Counted from the stretch's first letter, positions 9,107-21,541 are shown. The stretch: 64,000 nt of DNA from Cupriavidus sp. (GCA_031181345.1 JAPSLC010000014.1:27236-91235), one strand, 5' to 3'. Made by a program: numbers and translations. Notes: generated from the letters alone by a model not told the origin.

Positions 9107-9601
9107 TCAGCGCGCCGGCTCGGCCAGCAGCGTCTCGATGTCGGCCTCGATGTCCTCGGGCTTGGTGGTCGGCGCGTAGCGCTTGTACACCGTGCCGTCG
9201 CGGCGCAGCAGGAACTTGGTGAAGTTCCACTTGATCGCCTCGATGCCGAGCAGGCCCGGTTTCTGCCCGGTCAGCCAGCGATACAGCGGATGCGCGTTGG
9301 CGCCGTTGACATCGATCTTGGCGAACATCGGAAAGCTGACCTGGAAGCGCGATTCGCAGAACTGGCCGATCTGCTGCGCATCGCCGGGCTCCTGCTTGCC
9401 GAACTGGTTGCACGGAAAGCCGAGGACCACGAAGCCGCGTCCCGCATGGCGCTCGTGCAGCCGCTGCAGGCCGGCGTACTGCGGCGTGAAGCCGCATTCG
9501 CTGGCGGTATTGACGATCAGCAGCACCTTGCCCTCGAACTGCGATAGCGATACCGGTTGGCCGGCCAGCGATTCGGCACTGAACTGGTAGACGTTTTCCA
9601 T
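9107..9601 (-). CDS. Glutathione peroxidase (thioredoxin-type thiol peroxidase)
   Basis: A 164-residue GPx-family peroxidase that reduces hydrogen peroxide or organic peroxides. The catalytic cysteine lies in NTASECGFTPQYAGL near residue 37, the conserved glutamine in FPCNQFGKQEPGD and the tryptophan in IKWNFTKF. Cysteine in place of selenocysteine is normal for bacteria. The start MENVYQF is the family N-terminus, although the frame stays open for over a kilobase upstream. It is divergent from yggS; the gap holds a large palindrome. Confidence 0.93.
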   Translation of the reverse strand: MENVYQFSAESLAGQPVSLSQFEGKVLLIVNTASECGFTPQYAGLQRLHERHAGRGFVVLGFPCNQFGKQEPGDAQQIGQFCESRFQVSFPMFAKIDVNGANAHPLYRWLTGQKPGLLGIEAIKWNFTKFLLRRDGTVYKRYAPTTKPEDIEADIETLLAEPAR

Positions 9602-9652
9602 GGCGTGTTCCTGTGGTGGATTGGATGGGAGCGCGCGATCTGCGCGCCGGTT

Positions 9653-9686
9653 CGCTCCCTTCTCCCGCAAGCGGGAGAAGGGAGCG
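9653..9686. repeat. Perfect palindrome, dispersed repeat family A, copy 1
   Basis: An inverted repeat with 16 paired bases per arm and a two-base AA loop. The core CTCCCGCAAGCGGGAG is the same as in the copy at 24912. It lies between the divergent glutathione peroxidase and yggS genes. No T-run follows, so it is unlikely to be a terminator. It looks like a REP-type dispersed element. Confidence 0.75.
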
Positions 9687-9804
9687 GGATGCCGCCTCGC
9701 GACGCGCCGCGCACGGTGCCGAGCATACCGCCACCACTGCATCCTCGCGAGCGCTTGCAGGCAGGCCTGGTAAAGGGCAGCCGAGCGGCGGGGTGCACCG
9801 CATC

Positions 9805-9810
9805 TATAAT
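9805..9810 (+). promoter_or_regulatory. Likely -10 box of the yggS promoter
   Basis: A perfect TATAAT 46 bases before the yggS start, implying a leader of about 40 bases. No convincing -35 hexamer stands 16-18 bases upstream. Confidence 0.5.
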
Positions 9811-9856
9811 GGCCTACCCCTCGTTGCCAACCGTTTCTTTCGATGTTTGCCGAACC

Positions 9857-10555
9857 ATGCCGGTCATAGCCGCCAATCTCCAAACCGTGCGCCGGCGCCT
9901 TGCCGCCGCCGAACTCGAGGCGGGCCGATCGGCCGGCGACGTGTCGCTGCTGGCGGTGTCCAAGACGTTTCCACCCGGCGCGGTGCGCGAGGCGTTCGAG
10001 GCGGGCCAACGGGCCTTCGGCGAGAACTACGTGCAGGAAGGACTCGAGAAGATCGCCGCGCTGGCATCGCTGCGCGAGCAACTGTCGTGGCACTTCATTG
10101 GTCCCCTGCAAAGCAACAAGACCCGGGCGGTGGCCGAGCATTTCGACTGGGTGCATTCGGTCGACCGGCTGCGCGTGGCCGAGCGGCTGTCGGCGCAGCG
10201 TCCGGCCTCGATGGGACCACTCCAGGTCTGCATCCAGGTCAATATCAGCGGCGAGGCCAGCAAGAGCGGCGTCGCGCCGGCCGACGTGCTGCCCCTCGCG
10301 CGCGCCATCGCGCTGCTGCCGAATCTGCATCTGCGCGGCCTGATGGCGATTCCCGAGCCTGCGGACGATGTCGCGACACAGCGCCGGCCCTTCGCTGCGC
10401 TGCGCGCGTTGCTGGCCACGCTGCGCGAGGACGGTCTGGCGGTCGACACGCTGTCGATGGGCATGTCCGCCGACCTCGAGGCGGCGGTAGCCGAAGGGGC
10501 GACGATCGTTCGCATCGGCACCGCGATCTTCGGCGCGCGCCCGCGGCCGGCATGA
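9857..10555 (+). CDS. yggS: YggS/PROSC-family pyridoxal-phosphate homeostasis protein
   Basis: A 232-residue PLP-binding single-domain protein with the fold of the alanine racemase N-domain; it balances free PLP rather than acting as an enzyme. The PLP lysine lies in LLAVSKTFPP. FGENYVQEG, WHFIGPLQSNKT, VHSVDR, LMAIPEP and LSMGMSADLEAA are all family signatures. The start ATG (MPVIAANL) matches the usual N-terminus. It lies just before proC, the common YggS-ProC neighbourhood, with a 98-base gap. Confidence 0.95.
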   Translation: MPVIAANLQTVRRRLAAAELEAGRSAGDVSLLAVSKTFPPGAVREAFEAGQRAFGENYVQEGLEKIAALASLREQLSWHFIGPLQSNKTRAVAEHFDWVHSVDRLRVAERLSAQRPASMGPLQVCIQVNISGEASKSGVAPADVLPLARAIALLPNLHLRGLMAIPEPADDVATQRRPFAALRALLATLREDGLAVDTLSMGMSADLEAAVAEGATIVRIGTAIFGARPRPA

Positions 10556-10653
10556 ACGCGCATGAAGCGCGCATGAACCCGGCCTGAACCCTGCATGAAC
10601 CCGGCTGCCCAGGTTCCGATTCCCCGATTCCAGACCCACAGCGAGACCTACCC

Positions 10654-11493
10654 ATGCTCACCACCCTGACCTTCGGCTTCGTCGGCGGCGGCAACCTTGC
10701 CACCGCCCTGATCGGCGGCCTGATCGCGCGCGGCGTGCCGCCGACGTCGATCCGCGTCGCCGACCCGTACGCGCCGGCGCGCGAACGGCTGGCGCGCGAG
10801 CAGCGCGTGCATGCCGTCGAGGCGCCCGACGCCGAACTGGCCGGCAGCGACGTGATCGTGATGGCGACCAAGCCGCAGCAGTTCCGCGAGGCAGCCGAGC
10901 AGCTGCTGCCGCATCTGCGCACCGCCGGCAGCCGCGGCCTGGTGATCAGCGTGGCCGCCGGCATCCGCCTGCAGGACATGCAGCGCTGGCTGGGCGGCCA
11001 TGCGCGCGTGGTGCGGTCGATGCCGAATACGCCGGCACTGGCCGGCAAGGGCATGACCGGGCTGAGCGCGCCGGCCAGCCTGTCGGCCGAGGATCGCGCC
11101 ATCGCCACCGCGCTGGCCGAGGCGGTCGGCCAATGCGTGTGGCTCGACAACGATGCGCAGATGGACGCGGTCACCGCGGTCTCGGGCAGCGGCCCGGCCT
11201 ATGTGTTCTACGTGATCGAGGCGATGGAGCGCGCCGCCACCGAACTGGGCCTGAGCGCGGCGCAAGGCCGCCAGCTGGCGATCGAGACCTTCCGCGGCGC
11301 GGCCGCGCTGGCGGCGCAATCGAGCGAGCCGGTCGCCACGCTGCGCGAGCGGGTGACGTCCAAGGGCGGCACCACCTACGCGGCGCTGACGGTGCTGGAG
11401 CAGTCGGGGGTGGGCGAGGCCTTCGTCAAGGCCGTCCACGCCGCCGCGGCGCGCGGCGCGGAAATGGGCGAGGAGTTCGGCAAGGAAGGCTGA
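10654..11493 (+). CDS. proC: Pyrroline-5-carboxylate reductase
   Basis: A 279-residue cytoplasmic enzyme for the last step of proline synthesis, the NAD(P)H-dependent reduction of pyrroline-5-carboxylate. A Rossmann start FGFVGGGNLATALIGG, VISVAAGI, SMPNTPALAGKG and the C-terminal AVSGSGPAYVF segment identify ProC, as does TSKGGTTYAAL. The length is normal. A second proline gene, proA, is in this window at 47593. It converges on ubiA. Confidence 0.95.
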   Translation: MLTTLTFGFVGGGNLATALIGGLIARGVPPTSIRVADPYAPARERLAREQRVHAVEAPDAELAGSDVIVMATKPQQFREAAEQLLPHLRTAGSRGLVISVAAGIRLQDMQRWLGGHARVVRSMPNTPALAGKGMTGLSAPASLSAEDRAIATALAEAVGQCVWLDNDAQMDAVTAVSGSGPAYVFYVIEAMERAATELGLSAAQGRQLAIETFRGAAALAAQSSEPVATLRERVTSKGGTTYAALTVLEQSGVGEAFVKAVHAAAARGAEMGEEFGKEG

Positions 11494-11500
11494 TACCACT

Positions 11501-11571
11501 GCCGTCCCCGCGCAGGCGGGCACCCAGCGGCGTTGGGAGTCACCCGGTTCCCGCCTGCGCGGGAACGACAA
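11501..11571. repeat. Inverted repeat, dispersed family B, copy 1
   Basis: Two facing GC-rich stems, around 11503-11520 (GTCCCCGCGCAGGCGGGCAC) and 11547-11568 (GTTCCCGCCTGCGCGGGAAC), joined by ACCCAGCGGCGTTGGGAGTC. The layout matches the element at 53461-53553. It fills the gap between the convergent proC and ubiA genes and may also end transcription. Confidence 0.65.
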
Positions 11572-11574
11572 GCG

Positions 11575-12432
11575 CTACCGCAGCGCGTAGGCCAGCGCGG
11601 TACCGGCAAACACCCAGGCCCCCAGCCAGTTGTTGTGCCGGAACGCCGCGAAGCACTGCATGCGGTCGCGCCCGCGGATGAGCGTGTAGTGATACAGCGC
11701 CGTCACGGCGGCGGCCGCCAGGCCGAGCCAGTACGGCCAGCCCAGCCCGAGCATGCTGCCGGCCAGCGCCATCAGCGCCAGGAAGCCGGCGTAGCAGATC
11801 ATGATCGCCGCGACATCGAAGCGGCCGAACGTGATCGCCGAGGTCTTCATGCCGATCAGCAGATCGTCGTCGCGATCGACCATCGCGTAGGCGGTGTCGT
11901 AGGCAACCGACCAGAACACATTGGCCAGCAGCATCAGCCAGGCCACCGGCGGCACCTGCGCCTGCACCGCGGCGAAGGCCATCGGGATGCCGAAGCCGAA
12001 GGCGATGCCCAGATACGCCTGCGGAATCGCGAAGAAGCGCTTGAAGAACGGATAGGTCGCCGCGACGATCACCGCCGCCACCGACAGCCACTTGGTCAGC
12101 GCATTGAGCGGCAGGATCAGCAGGAAGGCCAGCACGGCAAGCGCGCCGGCCACCGCCAGCGCCTCCCAGGGCTGGATGCGCCCGGCCGTCAACGGCCGCT
12201 CGCGGGTGCGCTTCACATGCTTGTCGAAGTCGCGGTCGGCCCAGTCGTTCATCGCGCAGCCGGCCGAGCGCATCAGGAAGGTGCCGACCACGAAGATCCA
12301 GAAGATCGGCCAGGGCGGCGGTCCGCCGGCGGCCATCCACAGCGCCCACAAGGTCGGCCACAGCAACAGCAGCGTGCCGATCGGCTTGTCGATGCGCACC
12401 AGGCGCGCGTACAGGGCGAGACGTTCGAACAT
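11575..12432 (-). CDS. ubiA: 4-hydroxybenzoate octaprenyltransferase
   Basis: A 285-residue integral membrane prenyltransferase of ubiquinone synthesis. It shows both aspartate-rich metal-diphosphate motifs: [15 protein letters not shown] in the first half and [17 protein letters not shown] in the second, with about eight hydrophobic helices. The start [19 protein letters not shown] matches the family; an in-frame ATG 11 codons earlier would add a non-conserved stretch. It lies downstream of dps on the minus strand and converges on proC. Confidence 0.94.
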   Translation of the reverse strand: MFERLALYARLVRIDKPIGTLLLLWPTLWALWMAAGGPPPWPIFWIFVVGTFLMRSAGCAMNDWADRDFDKHVKRTRERPLTAGRIQPWEALAVAGALAVLAFLLILPLNALTKWLSVAAVIVAATYPFFKRFFAIPQAYLGIAFGFGIPMAFAAVQAQVPPVAWLMLLANVFWSVAYDTAYAMVDRDDDLLIGMKTSAITFGRFDVAAIMICYAGFLALMALAGSMLGLGWPYWLGLAAAAVTALYHYTLIRGRDRMQCFAAFRHNNWLGAWVFAGTALAYALR

Positions 12433-12603
12433 CGGGGTCGGGCGGTGGGAGGGGGACAGCGGCACGGGGAAGCGGAGAAGTGGAAGCGGGAACGAGGCCC
12501 AGCGGTTGCGGGTAGATCAATCGCCCCTGGCGAGGCCCCTGCCGCAACCTGGAACGATGCGCCGCTGGCGCTGCGGCGGCGCATCGTCACGACGCGAGCC
12601 CGC

Positions 12604-13089
12604 TCAGGCCAGCATCGAGCGCAGCATCCACGCGGTCTTCTCGTGCGTCTGCATGCGCTGAGTCAGCAGGTCGGCGGACGGCTCGTCGGCGGCGGCCTCG
12701 ACCAGCGGGAAGATCGAGCGCGCGGTGCGCACCACGGCTTCCTGGCCTTCGACCAGCTTGCGGATCATGTCGGTGGCCTCGGGCACGCCCTCTTCCTCCT
12801 GGATCGACGACAGCCGCGCGTATTCCTTGTAGGTGCCCGGTGCCGGATAGCCCAGCGCGCGGATGCGTTCGGCGATCGAGTCGACCGCCAGCGCCAGTTC
12901 GGTGTACTGCGTCTCGAACATCAGATGCAGCGTGTTGAACATCGGGCCGGTGACGTTCCAGTGGAAGTTGTGCGTCTTCAGATAAAGCGTGTAGGTGTCC
13001 GCCAGCAGCTTGGACAGGCCCTCGGCGATCTTCTTGCGGTCCTTGTCCGAAATCCCGATGTTCACGCTCATCTCGTTCTTCTTCGCCAT
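12604..13089 (-). CDS. dps: Dps/ferritin-like DNA-protecting protein
   Basis: A 161-residue mini-ferritin that oxidises and stores iron and protects DNA from peroxide. The ferroxidase ligands are in [20 protein letters not shown] and in the [11 protein letters not shown] helix. The start [12 protein letters not shown] was chosen; GGAG stands about ten bases upstream. An in-frame ATG six codons on is possible. It is downstream of katA and oxyR on the same strand, the usual peroxide-stress neighbourhood. Confidence 0.93.
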   Translation of the reverse strand: MAKKNEMSVNIGISDKDRKKIAEGLSKLLADTYTLYLKTHNFHWNVTGPMFNTLHLMFETQYTELALAVDSIAERIRALGYPAPGTYKEYARLSSIQEEEGVPEATDMIRKLVEGQEAVVRTARSIFPLVEAAADEPSADLLTQRMQTHEKTAWMLRSMLA

Positions 13090-13248
13090 GATCGATACGC
13101 TCCGTTCTGATGTGGCCACGACTAACTGCGGAAAAAATGCGACTGGGGCCGCCAGCGTCTTTGCCAGCGGCCCCGGCATCGCATTATGGCATCCGAACGG
13201 GAACGCGGACAAACCCGCGCCGCCCGTTGGGGCGCGCTGCGCCGGCCT

Positions 13249-14697
13249 TCAGCGTACGTTCAGCGCACGCTCCACGCCTGCCGCATAGGCCGGATCAATC
13301 TTGCGGAAGTGCGCAAGCTGGACCTGCACGATATCGGCCGGCACGCCCTGCATCGCCGCCGCGATATTGCCGAACAGGCGCTGGCGCTGGCCCTCGTCGA
13401 ACAGCTGGAACAGCGCGCGCGGCTGGCTGTAGTAATCGTCGTCGTCCGCCCGGTGGTCGAAGCGGTCCGCCACCGCGCCCACCGCCAGCGGCGGCTCGAC
13501 CGCGCGCTCGCCAGCCGCGAAGGCACCCTGCCGGTTCGGCTCGTAGTTCAGCTTGCTGCCCTGGTTGCCGTCCACGCGCATCGCCCCGTCGCGATGGAAG
13601 CTGTTGTGGAACGGGCATTTCGGCGCGTTGACCGGGATCTGGTGGTGATTGACGCCCAGCCGGTAGCGCTGCGTGTCGCCGTACGAGAACAGCCGGCCCT
13701 GCAGCATCCGGTCCGGCGAGAAGCCGATGCCCGGCACGATGTTGGACGGGTTCATCGCCACCTGCTCGACCTCGGCGAAGTAGTTGTCCGGATTGCGGTT
13801 CAGCTCCAGCACGCCGACGTCGATCAGCGGATAGTCGGCATGCGGCCAGACCTTGGTCAGGTCGAACGGATTGATGCGATACGTGGCCGCGTCGGCCTCC
13901 GGCATGATCTGCACCTGCAGCTTCCAGCGCGGGAAATTGCCCTGCTCGATGTTCTCGTACAGGTCGCGCTGCGCGCTCTCGCGGTCGCCGGCCACCACCT
14001 TCGCCGCTTCGTCGTTGGTCCAGTTGGCGATGCCCTGCTGCGACTTGAAGTGGAACTTGACCCAGAAGCGCTCACCCGCCGCGTTGATGAACGAGTACGT
14101 GTGCGAGCCGAAGCCGTGCATCTGCCGGTAGTTCTGCGGCAGGCCGCGATCGCTCATCAGGATCGTGACCTGGTGCAGCGATTCGGGATGGCGCGACCAG
14201 AAGTCCCAGACCGCGATCGGGTCGCGCAGGTTGGTGCGCGGATTGCGCTTCTGCGTGTGGATGAAGTCGGGGAACTTGAGCGGATCGCGGACGAAGAACA
14301 CCGGCGTGTTGTTGCCCACCACGTCCCAGTTGCCCTCGTCGGTATAGAACTTGACCGAGAAGCCGCGCACGTCGCGCTCGGCATCGGCGGCGCCGCGCTC
14401 GCCGGCCACCGTCGAGAAGCGCAGGAACAGCGGGGTCTGCTTGCCGACCTCGGCGAAGATCGAGGCCTTGGTGTATTGCGTGATGTCGTGCGTCACGGTG
14501 AAGGTGCCGTGCGCGCCCGAGCCTTTGGCATGCACGCGGCGCTCGGGAATGACCTCGCGGTCGAAGTGCGCGAGCTTTTCCAGGAACCAGACGTCCTGCA
14601 GCAGCATCGGGCTGCGCACGCCGGCGGTCAGCGAATTCTGGTTGTCGGCGACCGGCGCGCCGGCGGCGGTGGTGAGGATGTCCTTGTCCTTGCTCAT
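13249..14697 (-). CDS. katA: Catalase, small-subunit (clade 3) haem type
   Basis: A 482-residue monofunctional haem catalase that decomposes hydrogen peroxide. The catalytic histidine is H56 in [12 protein letters not shown], the catalytic asparagine lies in the [20 protein letters not shown] stretch, and the proximal haem tyrosine is in [14 protein letters not shown]. The length fits the small-subunit class. AGAGGT lies about six bases before the ATG. It follows a possible 34-residue reading frame and oxyR on the same strand, so OxyR control is likely by analogy. Confidence 0.95.
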   Translation of the reverse strand: MSKDKDILTTAAGAPVADNQNSLTAGVRSPMLLQDVWFLEKLAHFDREVIPERRVHAKGSGAHGTFTVTHDITQYTKASIFAEVGKQTPLFLRFSTVAGERGAADAERDVRGFSVKFYTDEGNWDVVGNNTPVFFVRDPLKFPDFIHTQKRNPRTNLRDPIAVWDFWSRHPESLHQVTILMSDRGLPQNYRQMHGFGSHTYSFINAAGERFWVKFHFKSQQGIANWTNDEAAKVVAGDRESAQRDLYENIEQGNFPRWKLQVQIMPEADAATYRINPFDLTKVWPHADYPLIDVGVLELNRNPDNYFAEVEQVAMNPSNIVPGIGFSPDRMLQGRLFSYGDTQRYRLGVNHHQIPVNAPKCPFHNSFHRDGAMRVDGNQGSKLNYEPNRQGAFAAGERAVEPPLAVGAVADRFDHRADDDDYYSQPRALFQLFDEGQRQRLFGNIAAAMQGVPADIVQVQLAHFRKIDPAYAAGVERALNVR

Positions 14698-14824
14698 CGT
14701 GACCTCTGCTAGTAGGGATGGGGGAATCGGGATGCGGGGAAACGGCTGCGCGACCGACCGCGAGACTACGCGGCCTTTGCGATGCCGCCGTGACGGCCGC
14801 CGTTTTGCGGCCCTTCGCCGGCCG

Positions 14825-14929
14825 TTAATAGACGGTGGCGAAGCAGGCCAGGCAGTCGGTCAGCTGACGGCGCAGGTCGCGCCAGACGGCGCCCGGTCCG
14901 GGCAACGACAAGGGACGATTGCGGTTCAT
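14825..14929 (-). CDS. Possible small protein upstream of katA (34 residues)
   Basis: A short frame that starts [20 protein letters not shown] and ends with [18 protein letters not shown] stands five bases before the ATG, a better ribosome site than most genes nearby. It lies 127 bases before katA in the same direction, directly after an AT-rich promoter-like stretch. I do not recognise the sequence. The second half could form one amphipathic helix with two cysteines (CLAC). It could be a real small protein, a leader peptide for katA, or chance. Confidence 0.45.
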   Translation of the reverse strand: MNRNRPLSLPGPGAVWRDLRRQLTDCLACFATVY

Positions 14930-14974
14930 GCTGACTCCTTCTGCGAGCGGTATCGTGCGTCGATGGAAGGAGTT

Positions 14975-15030
14975 TAACAATCACCTATTGGTATTAGAAT
15001 TTAATTATTTAAAACTATGATATAGCGTAA
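14975..15030 (-). promoter_or_regulatory. AT-rich promoter/operator region ahead of the small frame and katA
   Basis: About 55 bases that are strikingly AT-rich for this genome, with several -10-like hexamers on the minus strand (TAATAC, TATCAT) and two ATAG half-sites. The half-sites are 30 bases apart, not the 22 of the classic OxyR consensus, so OxyR binding is only a guess. It lies between oxyR and katA. Confidence 0.45.
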
Positions 15031-15141
15031 AGCTAACAGCGCGGTGGTGGCTGCGGGCGGGGGACACGGCGCAGGGGAGGAATACAGCGGCGCGGCGGCA
15101 TGGCACCGCGCCGGCAAAAACACAGCAAGGGATCGGGAAGA

Positions 15142-16092
15142 TCAGGCCGCCTTGGCCAGCGCGTCCGGCGTCAGCTTGCGCACGCCGGGCAGTTCGCAGG
15201 CCGCCACCGCGGCGCACAGCGCTTCCATCGCCGGCAGCCGGGTGAAGCTCTTGCGCCAGGCCAGCACGACCCGGCGATCGGGCACCGGCTCGGCAAACGG
15301 CACATAGGACAGCAGGTCGTTGCTGGCATGCATGTCGGGCACTGAGGTACGCGGCAGTACGGTAATGCCGACGCCGCTGGCCACCATATGGCGAATGGTC
15401 TCGAGCGACGAGCCTTCGAAGGTCTTCTGGATGCCGTCGGCCGCCTGCGAGAAGCGCGACAGCTCGGGGCAGACGCCCAGCACATGGTCGCGGAAGCAGT
15501 GGCCGCTGCCCAGCAGCAGCATGGTCTGCTGCTTCAGTTCGTCGGGCGCGACGTTCTCGGCTTTTTCCAGTTGATGGCCGCGCGGCACCGCGACGACGAA
15601 GGGCTCGTCGTACAGCGGCCGTACCGTCAGGCCGGAGTCCGGGAACGGCTCGGCCATGATCGCGCAGTCGATCTCGCCCTGCTTGAGCAGCTCGATCAGC
15701 TTGACCGTGTAGTTCTCCTGCAGCATCAGCGGCATCTGCGGCACGGTGTGGATCATCTGCTTGACCAGCGCCGGCAGCAGGTACGGCCCGATCGTGTAGA
15801 TCACGCCGACACGCAGCGGGCCGGCCAGCGGGTCCTTGCCCTGCTTGGCGATCTCGCGGATCGCCATGGTTTGCTCCAGCACTCGCTGCGCCTGCGCGAC
15901 GATCTGCTCGCCGACGGCGGTCACCGACACCTCGGAGGTGCCGCGCTCGAAGATCTGCACGTTCAGCTCGTCCTCGAGCTTCTTGATGGCCACCGACAGC
16001 GTCGGCTGCGACACGAAGCAGGCCTCGGCGGCACGGCCGAAATGGCGCTCTCGCGCGACGGCAACGATGTACTTCAGTTCGGTCAGCGTCAT
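15142..16092 (-). CDS. oxyR: Hydrogen-peroxide sensor and activator OxyR
   Basis: A 316-residue LysR regulator that senses peroxide by forming a disulfide. The N-terminal helix-turn-helix is TLTELKYIVAVARERHFGRA followed by CFVSQPTLSVAIKKLEDELN. The redox pair is C199 and C208 in GSGHCFRDHVLGVCPELSRF, the same numbering as the Escherichia coli protein. The start MTLTELKYIV is the family N-terminus, though the frame is open further upstream. Downstream on the same strand are katA and dps, likely targets. Confidence 0.96.
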   Translation of the reverse strand: MTLTELKYIVAVARERHFGRAAEACFVSQPTLSVAIKKLEDELNVQIFERGTSEVSVTAVGEQIVAQAQRVLEQTMAIREIAKQGKDPLAGPLRVGVIYTIGPYLLPALVKQMIHTVPQMPLMLQENYTVKLIELLKQGEIDCAIMAEPFPDSGLTVRPLYDEPFVVAVPRGHQLEKAENVAPDELKQQTMLLLGSGHCFRDHVLGVCPELSRFSQAADGIQKTFEGSSLETIRHMVASGVGITVLPRTSVPDMHASNDLLSYVPFAEPVPDRRVVLAWRKSFTRLPAMEALCAAVAACELPGVRKLTPDALAKAA

Positions 16093-16225
16093 GTCGTATC
16101 GGCTTGGGAGTTGCGGTGGAGCGGGCGATGTCGTGACGGTCCGCAGACGTGTCCCGGCGGGCTGGCACTGGCCGGCGGGACGGTCCGATCGCCGCGAAAG
16201 CACGTTACAGAAGTGCTTCGCAAAT

Positions 16226-16246
16226 TATCGCTTTTCAGAAGCGATA
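16226..16246. promoter_or_regulatory. Inverted repeat upstream of oxyR (candidate operator)
   Basis: TATCGCTT and AAGCGATA are perfect inverted arms around a five-base centre, 134 bases before the oxyR start. On the minus strand the repeat overlaps a GATAAT -10-like hexamer. A LysR-type autoregulatory site is plausible, but no factor can be assigned from sequence. Confidence 0.45.
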
Positions 16247-16336
16247 GATTTTACCTTCGAATCGAGGTTCTGTCAGAGCCGCGCGGCAAAGCGGCGTAGG
16301 CGGCTCTTGCCTGCCGCGGCACGGCCTAGGCCGATC

Positions 16337-18568
16337 TCAAGCCTTCAGGTAATGCTCGCGCCCACCCAGCCAGCGCGACAGATGCGCCTGCGCCGCCTCC
16401 GGATAGCGGCTCAGCAGCAGCTCGGCCGCCTGCTGCGCCGGCTCGACCAGCCAGGCGTCGGTCTCGAGGTCGGCAAAGCGCAGCATCGCCTCGCCCGACT
16501 GGCGCGCCCCCAGGAACTCGCCGGGGCCGCGGATCTGCAGATCGCGCCGCGCGATCTCGAAGCCGTCGGTGGTTTCGCGCATCGTCGCCAGGCGCTGCTT
16601 GGCGGTCGGCGACAACGGCGCCTGGTACATCAGCAGGCAGACCGACTCGGCGCTGCCCCGGCCGACCCGGCCGCGCAGCTGATGCAGCTGCGCGAGGCCG
16701 AAGCGCTCGGCATGCTCGATCACCATCAAGGAGGCGTTGGGCACGTCCACCCCGACCTCGATCACCGTGGTGGCCACCAGCACCTGCAGCCGGTTGGCGG
16801 AAAAGGCGTCCATCACCGCGGCCTTCTCGGCCGGCGGCAGCCGGCCATGAACCAGCCCGACTTTCAGGTCGGGCAAGGCGGCGGCCAGCGTCTCGTAGGT
16901 TTCCTGCGCGGTCTGCAGCTGCAGCGCCTCGCTCTCCTCGATCAGCGGGCAGACCCAGTAGACCTGCCGGCCCTGCGCGGCGGCGTGGTGCACACGCTCG
17001 ACCACCTCGTCGCGGCGTGCGTCATTGACCAGCCGGGTGACCACCGGACTGCGGCCGGGCGGCAGTTCGTCGATCACCGACACGTCGAGATCGGCGTAAT
17101 AGGTCATCGCCAGCGTGCGCGGGATGGGCGTGGCCGACATCATCAGCTGGTGCGGCACGGTGGCGGGCTCCTCGGCGTGTTGCCCGGTTGCGGCGCCGTC
17201 CTGCTTCGATCCATCCGTCCCGTCGGCCTTGCCGCGCAGCGCCAGCCGCTGCGCCACGCCGAAGCGATGCTGCTCGTCGACGACCGACAGGCCCAGCTTC
17301 GCAAAACGCACCGCGTCCTGGATCAGCGCATGGGTGCCGATCGCCAGCTGCGCCTGGCCCGACTCGACCCGTGCCACCGCATCGCGCTTCTCGGTGCGCT
17401 TGAGGCTGCCGGCCAGCCACACCACCTCGACGCCGAGCGGCGCCAGCCAGCCCGACAGCTTGCGGTAGTGCTGCTCGGCCAGGATCTCGGTCGGCGCCAT
17501 CAGCGCGGCCTGGTAGCCGGCGTCGATCGCCTGGCAGGCGGCCAGCGCGGCGACGATGGTCTTGCCGCTGCCGACATCGCCCTGCAGCAGCCGGTGCATC
17601 GGGTGCGGCGCGCCCATGTCGGCCGCGATCTCGCGCACCACGCGCTGCTGCGCGCCGGTCAGCGCGAACGGCAGCGCGGCAAGGAAACGATCCAGCAGGC
17701 CGCCGGCGCGGCGCGGCATCGGCGGCGCGTTGCGTGCGCGGCGGGCCGCCTGCGCGCGCTTGAGCGACAGCTGCTGGGCCAGCAGCTCGTCGAACTTGAT
17801 GCGCACCCACGCCGGGTGGGAGCGGTCGATCAGCGCGGCCTCGTCGACCTGCGGGGGCGGCGCATGCAGCAGGCGCAGCGATTCGGCCAGCGGCTGCAGC
17901 TTCAACGGCGCCAGCGGCCCGTCCAGCAGCGGCCGCGGCAGCGTCTCCGGCAGCGGCGTGCGCTGCAGCGCCCCGCCGATGGCCTTGCGCAGATAGCCCT
18001 GCGAGATGCCGGCGGTGGCGGGATAGACCGGCGTCAGGCGATCGGGCAGCGGCTCGTCGGGACCGACCGGGCGCACCACTGGATGGATCATCTCGGCGCC
18101 GAAGAAGCCGCCACGGACCTCCCCGCGCACGCGCAGCCGCACCCCTTCGGCCATCTGTTTGGCCTGACTGCCGTAGAAATTGAGAAAGCGCAGCGTCAGC
18201 TCGCCGCTGTCGTCGGCGATGCGCACCACCAGCTGCCGGCGCGGCCGCAGCGTGACCTCGCTGGACACCACCTCGCCCTCGACCTGCACGGCGAAGCCCA
18301 GGCCCGCGCGATGCACGGCCTCGTGGATCGGCAGCAGCGTGGTCTCGTCCTCGTAGCGCATCGGCAGATGCAGCACCAGGTCGACGTCGCGCTTCAGGCC
18401 CAGCTTGGCGAGCTTGGCCATGGCCGACGACGGGGCGGCGGCGGCCTTGCCGGATTTGGCGGCCGCGGCGGGCTTCGTCGACTTGGCGGCCGGCTTGCTC
18501 GTTCGCGGCTCGGTCGATTGCGGCTGGGCGTCTGGCTCGGGCGTGCGTTCGCTGGCGGTGACGGGCAT
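16337..18568 (-). CDS. recG: ATP-dependent DNA helicase RecG
   Basis: A 743-residue helicase that remodels stalled replication forks and branched DNA. The wedge/OB domain is in the first third. The helicase core shows Walker A in [15 protein letters not shown], the DEQH box in [24 protein letters not shown], and the motif V/VI region [14 protein letters not shown] and QLRGRVGRG. It is longer than the usual 690 or so residues because of about 50 extra N-terminal residues rich in proline, lysine and alanine. It is divergent from queA. The true start could be further in, near [10 protein letters not shown]. Confidence 0.95.
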   Translation of the reverse strand: MPVTASERTPEPDAQPQSTEPRTSKPAAKSTKPAAAAKSGKAAAAPSSAMAKLAKLGLKRDVDLVLHLPMRYEDETTLLPIHEAVHRAGLGFAVQVEGEVVSSEVTLRPRRQLVVRIADDSGELTLRFLNFYGSQAKQMAEGVRLRVRGEVRGGFFGAEMIHPVVRPVGPDEPLPDRLTPVYPATAGISQGYLRKAIGGALQRTPLPETLPRPLLDGPLAPLKLQPLAESLRLLHAPPPQVDEAALIDRSHPAWVRIKFDELLAQQLSLKRAQAARRARNAPPMPRRAGGLLDRFLAALPFALTGAQQRVVREIAADMGAPHPMHRLLQGDVGSGKTIVAALAACQAIDAGYQAALMAPTEILAEQHYRKLSGWLAPLGVEVVWLAGSLKRTEKRDAVARVESGQAQLAIGTHALIQDAVRFAKLGLSVVDEQHRFGVAQRLALRGKADGTDGSKQDGAATGQHAEEPATVPHQLMMSATPIPRTLAMTYYADLDVSVIDELPPGRSPVVTRLVNDARRDEVVERVHHAAAQGRQVYWVCPLIEESEALQLQTAQETYETLAAALPDLKVGLVHGRLPPAEKAAVMDAFSANRLQVLVATTVIEVGVDVPNASLMVIEHAERFGLAQLHQLRGRVGRGSAESVCLLMYQAPLSPTAKQRLATMRETTDGFEIARRDLQIRGPGEFLGARQSGEAMLRFADLETDAWLVEPAQQAAELLLSRYPEAAQAHLSRWLGGREHYLKA

Positions 18569-18673
18569 CGAGGCGGTGGTCGGCAGGGCGCGGCGGCGCC
18601 GCTGGCGTGTCGGATCGGATCGTGGAAAACGGCTGGGCCGTCGGCGCTCCGCGGGGTCGCCCCGGCGGAATAG

Positions 18674-21079
<2,406 letters not shown>

Positions 21080-21211
21080 ACGGGCCTGCCCGCCCTGCCG
21101 CCGGCGAGCCGCGGCGGGCCGGTCCGGCCAGACGAGACAAGCCGCTGAACCGGCCGAAGCGGGTGATAGAATGCCCGATTCCTTGAATCAATTTTGTGAC
21201 GGAGAAGCAAC

Positions 21212-21541
21212 GTGCTGATTTCGAACGCATTTGCCCAGACCGCCGGCGGGACCGGCGGCGCGGCGGGTGGCCTGATGAGTTTCCTGCCGATCATCCTGAT
21301 GTTCGCGGTGCTGTGGTTCATCATGATCCGCCCGCAGATGAAGCGGCAGAAGGAAGCCAAGGCGATGCTGGAAGCGCTGGCCAAGAACGACGAAGTCGTC
21401 ACCGCCGGCGGCATCCTGGGCCGGGTCACCAAGGTCAACGAGCAGTATGTGACGCTGGAAATCGCCGAAGGCACCGAGATCACGGTGCAGAAGAACGCCG
21501 TCACGGCCGTGCTGCCGAAGGGTTCGCTGAAGGCGCTCTGA
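21212..21541 (+). CDS. yajC: Sec translocon accessory protein YajC
   Basis: A 109-residue inner-membrane protein that forms a complex with SecD and SecF. A single membrane helix (FLPIILMFAVLWFIMIRPQ) is followed by the family's QMKRQKEAKAMLEALAKNDE and VTAGGILGRVTKV. It begins with GTG; GGAG eight bases upstream supports that start. It lies before secD and secF. Confidence 0.95.
   Translation: MLISNAFAQTAGGTGGAAGGLMSFLPIILMFAVLWFIMIRPQMKRQKEAKAMLEALAKNDEVVTAGGILGRVTKVNEQYVTLEIAEGTEITVQKNAVTAVLPKGSLKAL

Noticed and set aside
14975..15030. A full OxyR operator (four ATAG-type half-sites at 10-11-base spacing) ahead of katA
   Set aside because: ATAG words occur, but they are 30 bases apart and the intervening half-sites do not match; kept only as an AT-rich promoter candidate.
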